Positions 1-11,509 of a DNA stretch of 64,000 nt are shown here, one piece after another. Numbering within the stretch: position 1 is the first letter of the stretch; the number at the start of each line of letters is the position of its first letter. The notes under the pieces were generated by a model. The model made no database searches. It was not told the origin of the DNA and saw only the letters and a program-made list of their open reading frames with translations. Source of the DNA: Acanthaster planci (lineage: Eukaryota; Echinodermata; Asteroidea; Valvatida; Acanthasteridae); NCBI RefSeq assembly GCF_001949145.1, contig NW_019091359.1:1599204-1663203 (forward strand), given 5' to 3'. A program made the translations under genes and the position numbers.

Positions 1-640
1 ATCGTACTTCTCTGCTCTGCAAGTCCAAAACGATGACAACTTAGAGTTTCGGGGGGGGGTATACGTACATACCAGCGAATCCTCAAAATCCTCAACATGT
101 TTAAATTGAAGGGAAAACACAATATAGTTCACCTCACTTAGATTGGTGCAGCCGCACAGCCAATGATCTGGTACAATTCAAGTGCAGTCCAGCCTTAATC
201 AATCTATTGCAGCGCCCTCTGTCGTCTTTATAACACGGGTCTAAAATTCACGGGACGTCAAACCAAATACGTAGTCGTCAGAACAGGGGCATCGTCATCA
301 AACATCAGGTACCTCGAGTATAAAATACGGCAAGGACCAGGTAAAGAAACACTGGCCATGAATAAAATTTTAAAATTCTCAAAACTACAATCTTTCACAG
401 GGCGAAAACTCTGAAATCACACCTTATAATTAAGGTTATCCAAAACTCTTGCTCGATGCAGTCAGTTAATAAATTCTAACATTTCCCACTTTATTAATCT
501 CCAACTTAAAAAAACACACAATCGAATCATAAATCAAACATTGACTTGCAGTAAATGGTACATGATAACTAACAAATGAAACCAAAAAGCATGGAAAATT
601 TAGAGGGGAATTCTGACAGATCAACCAATGCCATTTTTGT
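1..640. other. AT-rich sequence without recognisable gene
   Basis: No open frame with family signature is visible here, only a G run near base 50 and AT-rich sequence. It lies on the 3' side (for the minus strand) of a duplicated GPCR upstream block at 650-1120, where a receptor would be expected, but I see no GVPGN, DRY or NPLIY remnant. Either the receptor was deleted or it has decayed beyond recognition. Confidence 0.5.
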
Positions 641-649
641 TATTTTAAA

Positions 650-1120
650 CAATGTCGAACAGCTAAGCAATCACAGCTTCGCACAAGTTCTTTTTGGTTA
701 TTGTCCACATTCATTGTGAAACAGATAAACTGTATTCCTGTAGCCCTATAGCACTCTCTTATACCCAGCGACATATAAATTCTAAATATTGTATATAGTT
801 GGCCTTCTTAATTAAACGCTTATTTAGTCATCTACAATGACTTAATTAAAGACAGACAGAATTTGAAGTTAATTAAACGATGTTGCCATTTCTAAGGAGG
901 TACTTTCGATCAGTAAATATTATTGTTGCCGGCCTCGAGCCATATTAAAGGCAGAACAAATCGCCGCGCTTACATTCAGATTATATTTTGATCTTGGACT
1001 GTACAGAAACTAATCTGACACCTAATCTAATTACGAGTGCCTGCTGCGACGTTAACAGCCGACATTAATTAATCAAACTGAAGAAAGGGGCCCTGATATA
1101 ACTTTGAATAGGGTCGGTTG
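650..1120 (-). repeat. Relic copy of the GPCR upstream block
   Basis: This stretch is similar to the sequence upstream of the GPCRs in the window. It shares the phrase AATCACAGCTTCG near 668, the TTATTTAGTCAT stretch near 820, and a block near 885-960 that matches 4180-4250, 10590-10660 and 16480-16550 (TTTCT..GGAG..CTTT followed by TGTTGCCG..CTCGAGCCA). In the other copies the first phrase is preceded by CCAAT; here it reads GCAAT, so the CCAAT box is mutated. No receptor follows it. It is most simply an orphaned duplicate of the array unit. Confidence 0.65.
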
Positions 1121-2109
1121 CCCGGTAAGACTTCTGATAAAGCACCGTACATTTTAAATGCTTCAGGATCTAAGTATCATCAACGTTTCCAAATCACTAA
1201 GCCTTGAAATTATACGCAGCGCGAGTGTATAATAGTGACCAAATAGAGTCGTATGCAGAGCCGTAGCCAAGTGATCTCGGAGCGGCCTAATATGCCTTAT
1301 AACAACTTCTTCTTTATATACATCTTTGTCAACAACATAGTCCCCTCGAGGACAGTAACCACACGAATTCAATTCGAATGGTTTTCCCGTTTATCCAGTA
1401 ACTGGTACTTGTGAGAATTTATCTGATGAGTATTAGTGGGACTTAGGCTAAGAAAACTTAAAAACAAGTGTTTTTTAACCCTTTCGTTATTCTATGTGAC
1501 GGGCGTCTTGAAATCTGTGTACTCGGACGTGCAGGACTGGCCTGGCTGGGTCTGCTGTCGAAGTGCTTTGAAGGCAATTTTGTTGCACAAAAACTCGTAA
1601 TCTGTTGGCTGGGAGGCGTTTCAGTTAAATCCGCCCCTTCCATAAACCGATCGCCACTGATTTCTTTTCATCCTAAACTTGCACCGACTGGAGAAAATGT
1701 TTACGGAAAAAAGGATGCACTCTCTCAGAAGGCGACTTTCTGAAATCCTCTTTAGATACACGTAGGACATTTGTATAATCTACTATTTTGGTTCCAACAA
1801 TTATTGAGCTCGATAAAAACAGCTCTGACCATATTTGAACAAAGAGGACTTTAATTTTTCAATTCCAACTTTTATATACATGTACATAGTGCATCATGGA
1901 AACGTTGCTCATCTACATTGTCTTCAGGTTATTTGCATACCTGTGAATGTGCATCAAACTGCCCTATTTTGGTTGACCTGAGTACCCCAGTGTTGTCTTC
2001 CGGGCTATATTGTATTACCGATTAATAGTTATTTAAAATCGCTTTCAATCTATTAGAGAGAGCCACTGCAGCAGAAAACAATGATTCGAACAACTTACGA
2101 ACGTTACGA

Positions 2110-2570
2110 ACTGACCGAAATGGTCAGTTGGTCACGTCATAAGTGAAGGAAATTATGGCGTTGTTAAGGAAAAGTTAACTAATGTGTCCAGCAAGAGGGA
2201 TATATCATCACGAATTTGAAGAGATATGACATGGGCCCCGAAAAACAGCATGGAGGGCACGAAAATCAGGCCGGTGAGGAAGAGCATTGTGATCCAGTCT
2301 TCCGCTGGAGAGGCGGGGCTTTGACCTGACCGCGTTTGTTGTCTGATTTGCGAGTTGGCTGCGTTGACGCACTCATTTGCCGTATCTGCAGCGGCTGGCG
2401 TGCAATCGCAGTTGGTTTTTTTCTGGACGTACAATGCCGGAAGTGATATCGATAGTTTCTGTTGATAAGGATGCTGGTGCTGGATGAAGGAGTTACCAGG
2501 CACTCCCAGGACTAATATCATCGCAAGGTATACGAGTGGCGCTGCTGCTAACCCAGCTAACATCCCTCAT
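2110..2570 (-). pseudogene. GPCR pseudogene (second subfamily), internally deleted
   Basis: On the minus strand a TM1-like piece with the phrase LVLGVPGNSFI (near 2510-2480) runs almost directly into an ICL3/TM6-like piece with TMLFLTGLIF (near 2300-2240) and a TM7-like stretch. The DNA for TM2-TM5 is missing. The 3' part matches the pseudogene at 5163-6245 (phrases VISLQIR and TLVNF in both), so both derive from one receptor subfamily distinct from the intact receptors. The TM6 WLPY motif has become a non-matching MLFF. Large deletion and loss of motifs make a functional receptor impossible; it could be transcribed but not encode a 7TM protein. Confidence 0.8.
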
Positions 2571-2770
2571 CAGGCAGAGCCATCCCATATTATCCTATGC
2601 CATCTGCGGTTTCGATGACCCTCACATTTCCTGCATTAGTCTTCCAATATCTCAAATTACAAAAATGATGAGTGGAAATTCTTTCCTACCAAGTAACAGA
2701 CGGAGATCAGTAGGCCTTGTCCCATTCTGTAAAAATGCACTGACATTGGTTAGATTAGTGTTAAACAAGT
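2571..2770 (-). repeat. Duplicated 5' flank of the second GPCR subfamily
   Basis: This flank, on the 5' side of the pseudogene ending near 2570, is similar to 6260-6480, which flanks the other second-subfamily pseudogene. Shared landmarks include GCTGCTGCTAACC, a TTTCGA.GACCCTCACATTTCCTG stretch and GGAGATCAG. It shows that the duplication unit carried the receptor together with its upstream sequence. I see no convincing open reading frame in it. Confidence 0.7.
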
Positions 2771-2812
2771 AACGTGTTATGTAAAGACAATGAAAATGGG
2801 TTTGAGTTAACC

Positions 2813-3766
2813 GGCAACAAACATCAAGTAAGGTTACCATGTTAGTAGAGACACCACACTGATGGTGAAGAGAATTCTGGTTGTCTACGCTGAAAGACAA
2901 CAGTGTCGGCCTTAGGTACTGCGTGTTCAGCATTACTGAGGATTTGACTTAGATTACCGCTCCCGATCACGACGAGAGAGTCTCAGTCTTCTTTGATGTA
3001 CCGGTACGTGTGGTCATTTTTCACCGACACAATCTTTCTCGCTGACATTTGTCGACACCAAAGAAACTGCATTGGTCTTTGGATGGACGGTTGAGAGCGC
3101 AGCAGTGGACAGCCTTGTCAACCTTGCACCATCTCTCCTCGAGCAGTCGTGGTCCGTAGCTTTAGCTCTAGTACGAACTCTGACGGGTTTCCTGATGGAA
3201 ACTTTCCCGTGACATACAGCGATCATCACTAAACCGCGATGAAGCAAAGTACTTGGAAAGCCTGTCCCACAGTCGTCAATGTAAGGTCGTCAGTCTTAGG
3301 GATAAAAGTTGGAATTTTGATGACAAAAGAAAATACCAGCACTGCCCCGGCTGTTATCACGCCTCGTCTGTTTGTGAATAAGCGGTGATGTGGTCGGCAA
3401 AATCAGTCGTAGCGGTCAGCTACTATCAATGCAGTCATCATCATAAATGATGTACCAATAGCCATTTTGTTAAATGCCTGGATGATTCGTTCGATCTTAA
3501 AGAATACATTACCCACGAAAATATCAGCCACAAATACAGCGCTGCAACAAATGCGATTTACAACGAACAGAGAAATATGGAGGGCTGCGTAGCACAGTGA
3601 TCAGAATATCGACAGGAATATAATATCAAATCAGTGGCAATCACATATTTCAGAGCACTGATTTTACACCAAGCAGACTTGGGTTGGAAGAGGAAAGATC
3701 CCCCTCAGTGCTGTCGTAAGTGGTGGTCGAATTCGGCGCGGAAGTGTTATCCCAGAGAGCTATTTT
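2813..3766 (-). pseudogene. GPCR pseudogene of the intact subfamily, truncated and rearranged
   Basis: The DNA follows the minus-strand receptors at 8894 and 14784: a TM6-proximal part near 2813-2930 (matching 14945-15080), an ICL3 part near 2960-3250 that still encodes LSTAAL and VHPKTN, a TM4/TM3 part near 3260-3500, and an N-terminal part near 3690-3766. TM7 and the C-terminus are absent: the copy breaks off at about the TM6/ECL3 junction, next to the pseudogene ending near 2570. The TM1-TM2 region (3550-3680) is rearranged, and several frameshifts and stops separate the pieces. The upstream block with an intact CCAAT box survives at 3945. Confidence 0.87.
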
Positions 3767-4880
3767 CATGCGTTATCCTCAGCCCAGATGTATATATAGT
3801 CTGGTGAGCTCACGACAGAACAACAGACGATGGTTTCGACTGCGAGGAAAAATCCATTCTCTACTCGGAATGCAAGTGGCGAGTAATAGGCGTGAAGGAA
3901 AAATACAGTACCTAGAGCAGAGCCGAATAATGCCAAGAGATTGACCAATCACAGCTTCGTACGAGTTCATTATGGTTACTGTAATTGGGGCATTGTCAAT
4001 TATTTAAACTGTATTCCTGCGTAAGACTGTATAATCTCTAGCCACGTGTAAATTTCAACAATGGTCTTGTAAACTGCTGGCTTTGGCAGACCTTACCTAC
4101 TTATTTAGTCATATACTCATTGCTTATTGTAAACACTGAAGACAAGGGCGTTTTTTTATATAAAGAAATAAGATTTCTTGGGAACTACTTTGAAACAGGT
4201 TAATTGTTGTCGACCTCGAACCGCAGCAAAGGAAGGAAAAATTCCCGCTCCTTAATTCCAAGTTTAATTCAATCAGAGTACGCACAGATAGTGATTTCTG
4301 ACCGTACTCAATCGAGAGTGTGTGACGCGGTGTTTTCAACCCGCTTTCATTAAATTGAAGCAAAAGGACCTCGATTCAATACAGCATGGGTCAGCGGCTT
4401 GTTAATATATTTTCAAAGTAGGCGTCCATTAAGTTTTCGCCACAGGCCTGAATAGGTACCAGATAGTGGCAAGGTGGACGATGATGGAAACCTTTTTAAA
4501 TAGAGCATAAAAAATTTGATATGAATTTCTGGCAGCCCCGTAATATATACGTAGCAGCTGCAACTTATTGAGCAGAAACATATCATAGCCTACTGGAAGT
4601 ATTATAACCACAACTTTAGACCTTAAGAGTCCATAATCTGCCTCAAATGCCTCAAATCCCTTAAGTAGCGGCCGCCAGTCGCGACCACAAGAACATGGTG
4701 TCAGAAATGTTTGCACAGGGTCCAAAAAATGCACCCCGTCCCTTGGCACTACCCAGCTTCTGTACACCGCCGGAACCTTAGGAGTATTTTGTCGGAAACC
4801 GAAAGAATAGGCCGCGTGCAAATTAACTTGGCCTCTGCTGGAAGTCCAACAAACGTCTGCGAAAGCCGCGGCTGTTGGCA
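3767..4880 (-). repeat. GPCR array upstream block, copy 2 (CCAAT at 3945)
   Basis: This is the upstream flank of the receptor pseudogene ending near 3766. It shares collinear landmarks with 10172-11118 and 16056-16950: the CCAATCACAGCTT box (3945), the decamer TTATTTAGTC near 4100, a CTCGA/GCAAAGGAAGG-type stretch near 4210-4240, a GTGTGTGACG stretch near 4320 and a GGTACCAGATAGTGGC-type stretch near 4456. A 150-codon minus-strand open frame (4429-4881) covers the distal part, but the corresponding frames in the other copies are shifted relative to it, so I treat it as non-coding duplicated DNA rather than a gene. Confidence 0.7.
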
Positions 4881-5162
4881 TATCCCATGAACACGTGCTG
4901 TTTCCTACCAGGAACTTAACTGTACGATTTTACACTATGTGGCCGACTGCAAATGTTTCAAAAAGAAAAATGAAGTTCTTCACATTGTGCTGTTGGTTCC
5001 TGAAAGCAGCACCATTCAAACTCAAAAAGTCGAATAGTTACATAAGACACAAAATAGAAATACGTTTTGATTAGATTAATGCAGATTAAACTTACGACAT
5101 TTTCCACGAGAACACGCTGACAAACTATCGGCATCAAAAGGCCCCCTAGCGGCGTTTCATTC

Positions 5163-6245
5163 TGCGAAGAGCGTCACTGAGTCCTTGCGAAATCGTCGGT
5201 TGGCCACGCAAAAATGAACGGATTTATGGCGTTGTTGGGAAGAAGTTAACTAATGTTTTCAGCATGAGGGACCTTTCAGCACGAATTTGAAGAGATATGA
5301 CAACGGCCCAGTAAGGCAGCCAGGAGAGTATGAAAATCAGGCCGGTGACGAAGAGCATTGTGGTAGTCTTCCGCTGGAGAGGCGGGGCGTTGACCTGACC
5401 GTGTCTATTGTCGGGTGTGCGAGTAGGCTTCGCTAACGCACCAGTCATCACATCTGCAATTTCAGGTCGGGTGGAATAGTCGGATGAGTATTCGCGTCGG
5501 TCAGCGTGCAATTGCAGTTGGTTTCCTGCGAGTGTACAAGTCTGGAAGTGGCTTTGATAGTTTCAGAACGCTCTTTGCTTCAATCCTGCCCAGTGATTAT
5601 TCGCTCGAAGCTGGGAGAGTAGAACTGCTTTGCTTTGAGGCAACCGTTGTAATCATAGGAATAATAGATGAAGTTTTGAGCACTGCAGACCTTCAGAATG
5701 CCAGTTTTAATCGATCCCCATAGATCTCAAGTGGCAGTTTATGGTGAGGAAGAAATTTTTACCGTTACACACCGATACCACAGCTAACACGGTAGCCAAA
5801 ATAGTTATACGGAGCGTCTGATCTACCACCGCAAGCGAAGCAATGCTCACGCCGCTGGAGACTTCAACAAACATACAAAGGGATGTGCCCAACTATGGAG
5901 GTACGGGGGGAAGCGAGGGTCGCCGTCTTGGCCCGTCCGCCAGTCATAACGCGCCGGGTAGTGCGGCACACGCTGCCGTAGCAATCGAACACAATCACTC
6001 CCCTCAACAGGACGGGCGTGCCGATACAGGCACGTCTGGACGAAGCAGTCGAAGCGCTGCAAGTATGTGTCTGGTATGTCCATCCCGGAAATATACATGG
6101 AGTAGCGCACCGCGTACCAGACACGCAACAAGCAAATGATCATGTCCACCAAGGCCCGCCCCGTGATGGGAATGTTGGCACTGGATTTGTGCGACTTGTT
6201 CCGGTACACATAGACGATGAAGGAGTTACCAGGCACTCACAGGAT
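5163..6245 (-). pseudogene. GPCR pseudogene (second subfamily), frameshifted
   Basis: Minus-strand pieces in receptor order are: TM1 with PGNSFIVYVYRNKSHKSS (near 6235-6180), TM2 with ITGRALVDMIICLLRVWY, a TM3 end in a different frame with SVCRTTRR (the DRY..CR.HRR position, near 5960), then ICL3 and TM6 with KTTTMLFVTGLIFILSWLPY (near 5360-5300). A TM7 tail follows in yet another frame as ANRRFRKD (near 5200-5180). At least two frameshifts and in-frame stops interrupt it. The conserved TM6 WLPY and the NRRFRKD tail show it was a rhodopsin-class receptor related to, but distinct from, the intact genes in this window. Confidence 0.85.
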
Positions 6246-6249
6246 TAAA

Positions 6250-6480
6250 ATGGTAGAAAAACATACCAGGAGGGCTGCTGCTAACCTGGCAACAAGGTGA
6301 TATCCCTCCTTAGGCAGAGCCGTCCCATCCGTCCTGTTGCCCTCGGCAGTTTCGACGACCCTCACATTTCCTGTATCAGCCCTTCAGAGTCTTGAGATAC
6401 ACAAATAATGAATAGCATTTCTTTCCAATCAGATGGAGATCAGAGGTCTCACTCTATAAAAACGTACTGACATTCACCAT
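6250..6480 (-). repeat. Duplicated 5' flank of the second GPCR subfamily, copy 2
   Basis: Collinear with 2571-2770: both contain GCTGCTGCTAACC, TTTCGA.GACCCTCACATTTCCTG and GGAGATCAG in the same order and spacing. It flanks the pseudogene at 5163-6245, as expected for duplication of a whole receptor unit. No gene is visible inside it. Confidence 0.7.
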
Positions 6481-6499
6481 TCTTCCATGAAGGTTTGAA

Positions 6500-8880
6500 T
6501 AAGCAGTCTTATTAGTTACATAGCAGTGCAAAGAGCTTTGGTAAACGCATGCGGATCGCTGCTGCAGCTTTCAACTCCCCGCCGACTCATCTGCATCCGG
6601 AGCATGTCCGAGGGAAAGAAACCCGGTCGTCTGTTGCCTTCTTGCAATTGCAGAGGCTTCATTTTCTGCCCTAGCATGAAAGATGATCATCAAACTATAC
6701 CTTCGTGACCACCGAGTTTCCTGGCCAATTTCCTCATCAATAACATCTAACAATGTGCAGAGAGCATATCTGTTCTTAAGGTAAACGCGACCCACTGACC
6801 TGAATGATTCATCAAGACCTATTATCCATTTTACAGTCATTTGACTATTAAACGGCCCTGTGTGTGTTCCTTCGTGAGAGTTTTTTGGTCACTTCGCCAC
6901 AAACATTGGCCAAATAACGTGTGTTTTTTACCGAAGCGGCTGTCGCCAAATTGCCACCAATAGCCATGTGACATCCTTAGCAAGAGCCACGATTTCATCC
7001 ATGATTGTTTGCTTTTCACTGTAGGCACGACCATTCAAACGGCAGAATTCTCCCTAGAGACACCAATGATGCAATGACATCTTGGAAACAAGGCGTGCGT
7101 CTTGTCTGGGGAAAAGTACAGAAAAAGAAAGTACATTAACACAGACCCCAACCCTGCAGTTGTCTTGGTCTCACAAAGATCAGTCTTCCATTCGCCTTTG
7201 TACCTGCCATAAAATTAAACACATTCTTGTAGTACTTAAGGAAATAGCAGGCAAATTAGATATCATGTCCTAACAAATGTAATCTTAAGGAATGTGTTTT
7301 TTATGTCATTTTTTCCTCTGTTTTTTTAAATTCTTGTTTGAAGATGTATCAGTGGGTCAAAGTTCAAATCTCCAGGTCGTGGCAGACTGATCTAGATAAC
7401 CACCACAGACTAAGAGATGTTAAGGGTGCAGAGAGATTGAGTTTTGGAGTCAGTTATCTCCACGATTTCTATTTTTTTGACTGCGCCATCACTCTAAATT
7501 CCTGTAGCGATGTAGTGTTCTTGTTTTATGGGTCAATTTATGCCCTACGATATTTTCTTCGCAAGCAGGCTGGCTTGTGAATTTACAGCAGCAAAAATGA
7601 AGTCCTGCTTGGTTTTATTATTACCTTAGCGATGAGGGTCTCCCTCACGTAACAACATCGACAGCAACCGTAAGTTAGAGCATTCGATTGTTTTCATACT
7701 TCAATTCAAAAAAGAAAGCGTAGTTTCTGTTCTTACATTTATGATGTGACTCACCAGGATATGTTTTGAATTAAAAAACTCAAACTGCAAACTGCTTGAA
7801 ATCATTTCACTGCTTGAAGATTTAACTTTGCTAACACAATTAGAGAAGTCTGATCGCAGGAAAAGCGTCATTGGAGGTAGTTCCTTCAGTCAAGTAGCGA
7901 AATGACTTGTTTCAGCAGATAGCTGGATTCCAATTTATTGTTCAAATTCACAGATACTTGCAGACGGCCGGGCCTGATCTTTTTTTGACAGGCCAAATCT
8001 TTACAATATGTGACGCCACGGCGCCATGATCAAGTAGCACGGCTGAAGGCAGTATGCAGCAAGGCAGCGTACACGTTCGAAGTAACCGTCCGTGTCTCCA
8101 AAAGTGGGTGATCTACCTAATGGAATGAATTCTTCAACTAGCAGCTAATATGTCGACTATACGTGAGAAAAAAAAACGAGGAAAACTATTCAACTTATTG
8201 ACTTCGTTCGCACAGACTGGCACAAGAGTGGAGTTGCGAAAAATGTGGTAATCCCGTGCCATTTCTGAAGAGACTCTTCAAATAGACGTGCACAAATATA
8301 TAATGGTGGTCTATTAGAACAGTGTGAATATAAAGTTTATAGAAAATGCACATGTTCACTCGTTCAGTTTGATATAATTGCTTTTAAAATTGTAATTTGA
8401 CGGTGTGGATGAATTTAATCTCTCTATTCCATGTAATAGTTAAAGTTAAAACAATTTTTTTATCTACCGAAATATAAGCTGGAGCCTGAAGTGTTGTAGG
8501 AATGATTGATTTTAATTTGAGGGAATCAATTACTGCCACAGGTGTTTATGGATATTATATTTCTCTTTGGATTTGAGCATTAAATTAGGAAGATAACCTG
8601 CATTCCTATGGTATAATTAACTATTCCATTCGCACGAAAATTAAAACACCTTTACTTAAACTAAAATTAGTCAGCGACAAGTCACATATCAACTGTTAAC
8701 GGCAAGCTCTTAAAGTTAATGTATGAAGGTTTACCTTAAACGGCAGAGGTTCATGCCGTTAAAATTGCTTCCCTGTCCTCATTCCGAAAAAACTGTTTCC
8801 AGTCGTGTTTTTTTCAGTAATCGATTATTTTTGTCTGTATTTGTGTGAAAGAAGTAAATTTGTTTGTACAAGTAATACAA
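6500..8880. other. Intergenic stretch, no confident gene
   Basis: Short open frames occur on the minus strand near 6571-6840 and 6837-7034. Read together they contain GLDESFRSVGRV and DVIDEEIGQETR, which look somewhat protein-like, but they lie in different frames, lack clear splice sites and match no family I recognise. They may be a decayed exon or mobile-element fragment. The rest is AT-rich. The last about 100 bases (8790-8893) match the 3' flank of the second intact receptor (14690-14783) and are probably duplicated 3' UTR. Confidence 0.5.
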
Positions 8881-8893
8881 TTATGGGTTTAGA

Positions 8894-10171
8894 TTAACAG
8901 CCCTTGATCCTCTTGAGAACTAACTTGCAGTCTTTCCTAAACCGCCTGTTTGCCAGTCCGTAAATTAGTGGATTAACAGCATTGTTGATGTAAAGTGTAA
9001 TGTAGAGTTTCTCCATTATTCTATAGTACACTGGATTAGCGTAGGAGGCAAATTGCCCGCTAACCATCACCCAGTAGGGCAACCACGTCAGTAGAAACAC
9101 CACACTGGTGATGAAGAGCATTCTGGTTGTCTTACGCTGAAAGACAGCAGCATCAGCCTTTGGTACTGCGCGTCCAGCATCACCGAGGATTTGACTTAGA
9201 ATGCCGTTCCCGATCACGATGAGAGAGTCTGTGTTCTTTGATGTACCGGTACGTGTGGTCATTCTTGCTGATGACGGTCGACCAAAATGTGGCTTCTTGC
9301 TTTCGTCAAGGGATGGCTCGTCAACACCAGCATCATGGCTCGAGGCTTCCTCTACCTGCGCCATGCCGGCATCAGCTTTTTGGCTCGAGCATGGTTTGCT
9401 GACAGATGCCGACACCGAAGAAACTGCATTCAAATGGGTCTTTGGATGGACGGTTGTGAACGCAGCAGTGGATAGCTTTGTCGAGCATTCGTCACCTACC
9501 CTCGAAGAGAAGCGATCCCCACTTTTGGCTCCAGCATCGACTTTGACGTGTTTCTTGATGGTTAGGTAAACCCTTCCATAACATATCGTGATCATCACCA
9601 TGGCCGTGATGAAGCAAAATGCTTGGAAAGCTTGTTCTACAGTCGTCAATGTAAGGTTGTCGGTTCTAGGGATAAAAGCTGGAATGTTGATGAGGAGTGA
9701 AAATACCAGCACTGCCCCGGCTGTTATCTTGCCTCGTCTGTACGTGAAGAACCGGCGATGTGGTCGGCAAACGCAGTCGTAGCGGTCAGCTGCAATCACT
9801 GCAGTCATCATAATTGAAGTGGCAATGGCCAATTTGTTGAATGCCCAGATAAAAAGCAGGATATTAGAGAAATCATTACTCACGACAGCATTAGCCACGA
9901 TTGCAGCGCCTAGATAAATACGAGTTACACCAAGCAGGCAGACACAGAGGTCTGCCCAGGCTAAACTCATGATGAAAACGTGTGTGCTGGTTTTCAGAGG
10001 TTTACTCCAGTAGACAAAGAGAACGAGGCAGTTACCGGGCACACCGAATAAGAAGACAATTATGTCCAAGACCAGTTCATGCATCATGTTTGAGCCAGTG
10101 TCGGACGAGACAAGATCTCCCTCTGCGCTTTCATAAGCGACATTAAAATTTAACATGGAAGTGTTTTCCAT
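8894..10171 (-). CDS. Rhodopsin-type (class A) orphan GPCR, intronless, copy 1
   Basis: Single-exon seven-transmembrane receptor, probably plasma-membrane; ligand unknown. From the ATG at 10171 it is 425 residues. That start (METs at MENTSM) is preferred over an upstream open extension because the other two receptors begin at the same aligned position with nearly the same length; an ATG three codons upstream (10180) is also possible. Visible features: N-glycosylation site at residue 3, GVPGN in TM1, LAWAD in TM2, DRY at 129-131 followed by CRPHRR, an ICL3 of about 135 mostly polar residues, TWLPY in TM6, and NPLIYGLANRRFRKD in TM7/helix 8, ending KGC. No cysteine is present at the start of TM3 or in ECL2, so the usual class A disulfide is missing. 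Upstream lies a CCAAT box (10357). Peptide or amine-like receptor is a family-level guess only. Confidence 0.93.
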   Translation of the reverse strand: MENTSMLNFNVAYESAEGDLVSSDTGSNMMHELVLDIIVFLFGVPGNCLVLFVYWSKPLKTSTHVFIMSLAWADLCVCLLGVTRIYLGAAIVANAVVSNDFSNILLFIWAFNKLAIATSIMMTAVIAADRYDCVCRPHRRFFTYRRGKITAGAVLVFSLLINIPAFIPRTDNLTLTTVEQAFQAFCFITAMVMITICYGRVYLTIKKHVKVDAGAKSGDRFSSRVGDECSTKLSTAAFTTVHPKTHLNAVSSVSASVSKPCSSQKADAGMAQVEEASSHDAGVDEPSLDESKKPHFGRPSSARMTTRTGTSKNTDSLIVIGNGILSQILGDAGRAVPKADAAVFQRKTTRMLFITSVVFLLTWLPYWVMVSGQFASYANPVYYRIMEKLYITLYINNAVNPLIYGLANRRFRKDCKLVLKRIKGC

Positions 10172-11118
10172 GAATGCCATTTCCTGCACAATCCTCAACT
10201 CAGATGTATGGTGGCGTTTCCTCGGGAGAGAAGAGACGATGGCTTTGACTGTGAAGAGCAACTCCCTCGGCAGTCGAAATACAAAAGGCAAGCATCTGCG
10301 TGTAAGGAAAGGGGAAAAGGTACCTGAAACACAGCTTTGCAGTGCCGACCGATTGACCAATCACAGCTTTGCACACACTCATAATGGCTATTGTCATCGA
10401 ATCATTGCTTGCCACTAAAACTGCATGTCTGTGTGAAACTCGACCATCTCTTGCCACATGTAAATTCCAACAGTGATTTTGTAAACAGCAGGCTTTGGTA
10501 GAAATAACATACAAAGTTAGTAATACACTCATTGCAGATCTTAAGCACAAAAAGACAAGAGGCGGTTTAAATAAATAATACTTAACGTTTCTCGGGAGCT
10601 GCTTTGAATCAAGTGAATTGTTGCCGAACTTGAGCCACAGCAAAGGTAAAAAATGCCGTTCCTTCATTCTACTTATATTTTAATATGAGTATACATATGT
10701 AGAAACTGATTTCTGACACAATTTAATTTAGAGTGTGTGACGTGGTGTTTTCAACTCGCCTTTATTAAATTGAAGAAAGAGGACCTCGTCGAGAATTTTT
10801 TTGAAAAGCGGACATCTATTACATTTTTGGTTCGAGCCTGAATAGGTACCAGATACTGCCAAGGGATAGGATTGGAGCTTTTTCTTCAACAGCCCGTGGA
10901 TATTTCTTGGACATGATTTTCTGAAGGCCACTGGATATTTTTGTGGTAGTGGAACTAGGAGAAAGATATCCCAATAGAACTATTATAACCTGAACTGTAA
11001 AGCTTAGAAGTTCAAAAACCTTTCTCAATACCTTGACTCCAGTTGCCTGAAAATAAGTGGCCGTCGTCAGACAATATGTTGCAAAGATCAGTCCACCATT
11101 CGCCTTTCTACCAGCCAC
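10172..11118 (-). promoter_or_regulatory. Upstream block of GPCR copy 1 with CCAAT box at 10357-10363
   Basis: CCAATCA (plus strand; inverted relative to the gene) lies about 185 bases upstream of the ATG and recurs in the same phrase (GACCAATCACAGCTT) upstream of the second receptor and the pseudogene at 2813. Flanking similarity continues for several hundred bases in all copies. Whether the CCAAT box is a functional NF-Y site is inference; its preservation while neighbouring bases drift is what the sequence shows. A minus-strand open frame at 10819-11118 is in duplicated DNA whose reading frame is not kept between copies, so I do not call it a gene. Confidence 0.6.
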
Positions 11119-11509
11119 AAAATTCCAAACATACTCGTGATACTGAAGTCTTGGAGTGTTAACAATTGCGTTTCCTCTAAATTATTTTATCCTTGGGTTT
11201 GTTTTAATGCTTGTTAGAATATGTATGAGTGGGTCAACTTAACAGGGCCAAGACGGACTGATCTAGGTAACAACACAGACCATTCCGCACACATACCTCA
11301 AGAGGCATCTTCCTCAAACATTCGTACACTCAATACGTGTGTGTGTGCTATCTCCACTCTGGTAAGAATGATAATTTGAATGTTTGTGAGTATGCATTTG
11401 AATGAGACTGGGAATGAGGTTAAGTGTTGAATGAGTGCAAGAGAATGAGGTAGTGATTGTGCACAGGTGGACGAAGGACACAAAGGGTGTGTTTGCGGGG
11501 TAGGATTAC

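Noticed and set aside
4429-4881. 150-codon minus-strand open frame
   Set aside because: It is in a duplicated upstream block; the matching parts of the other copies (10819-11118, 16641-16940) are shifted in frame relative to it, so the frame is not conserved.
6571-7034. Possible gene or transposase fragment on the minus strand
   Set aside because: The protein-like pieces are in different frames, with no family motif and no splice signals; noted only in the intergenic description.
9201-9569. Plus-strand open frames inside GPCR copies (also 15082-15423)
   Set aside because: They are antisense shadows of the ICL3-coding region, with no motif or independent conservation.
10172-10360. N-terminal extension of GPCR copy 1 (and 16056-16232 for copy 2)
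   Set aside because: The frame is open, but the extensions are not similar at the protein level except for a short TSELRIVQ part, are absent from copy 3, and lack a signal peptide; they lie in the duplicated upstream block.
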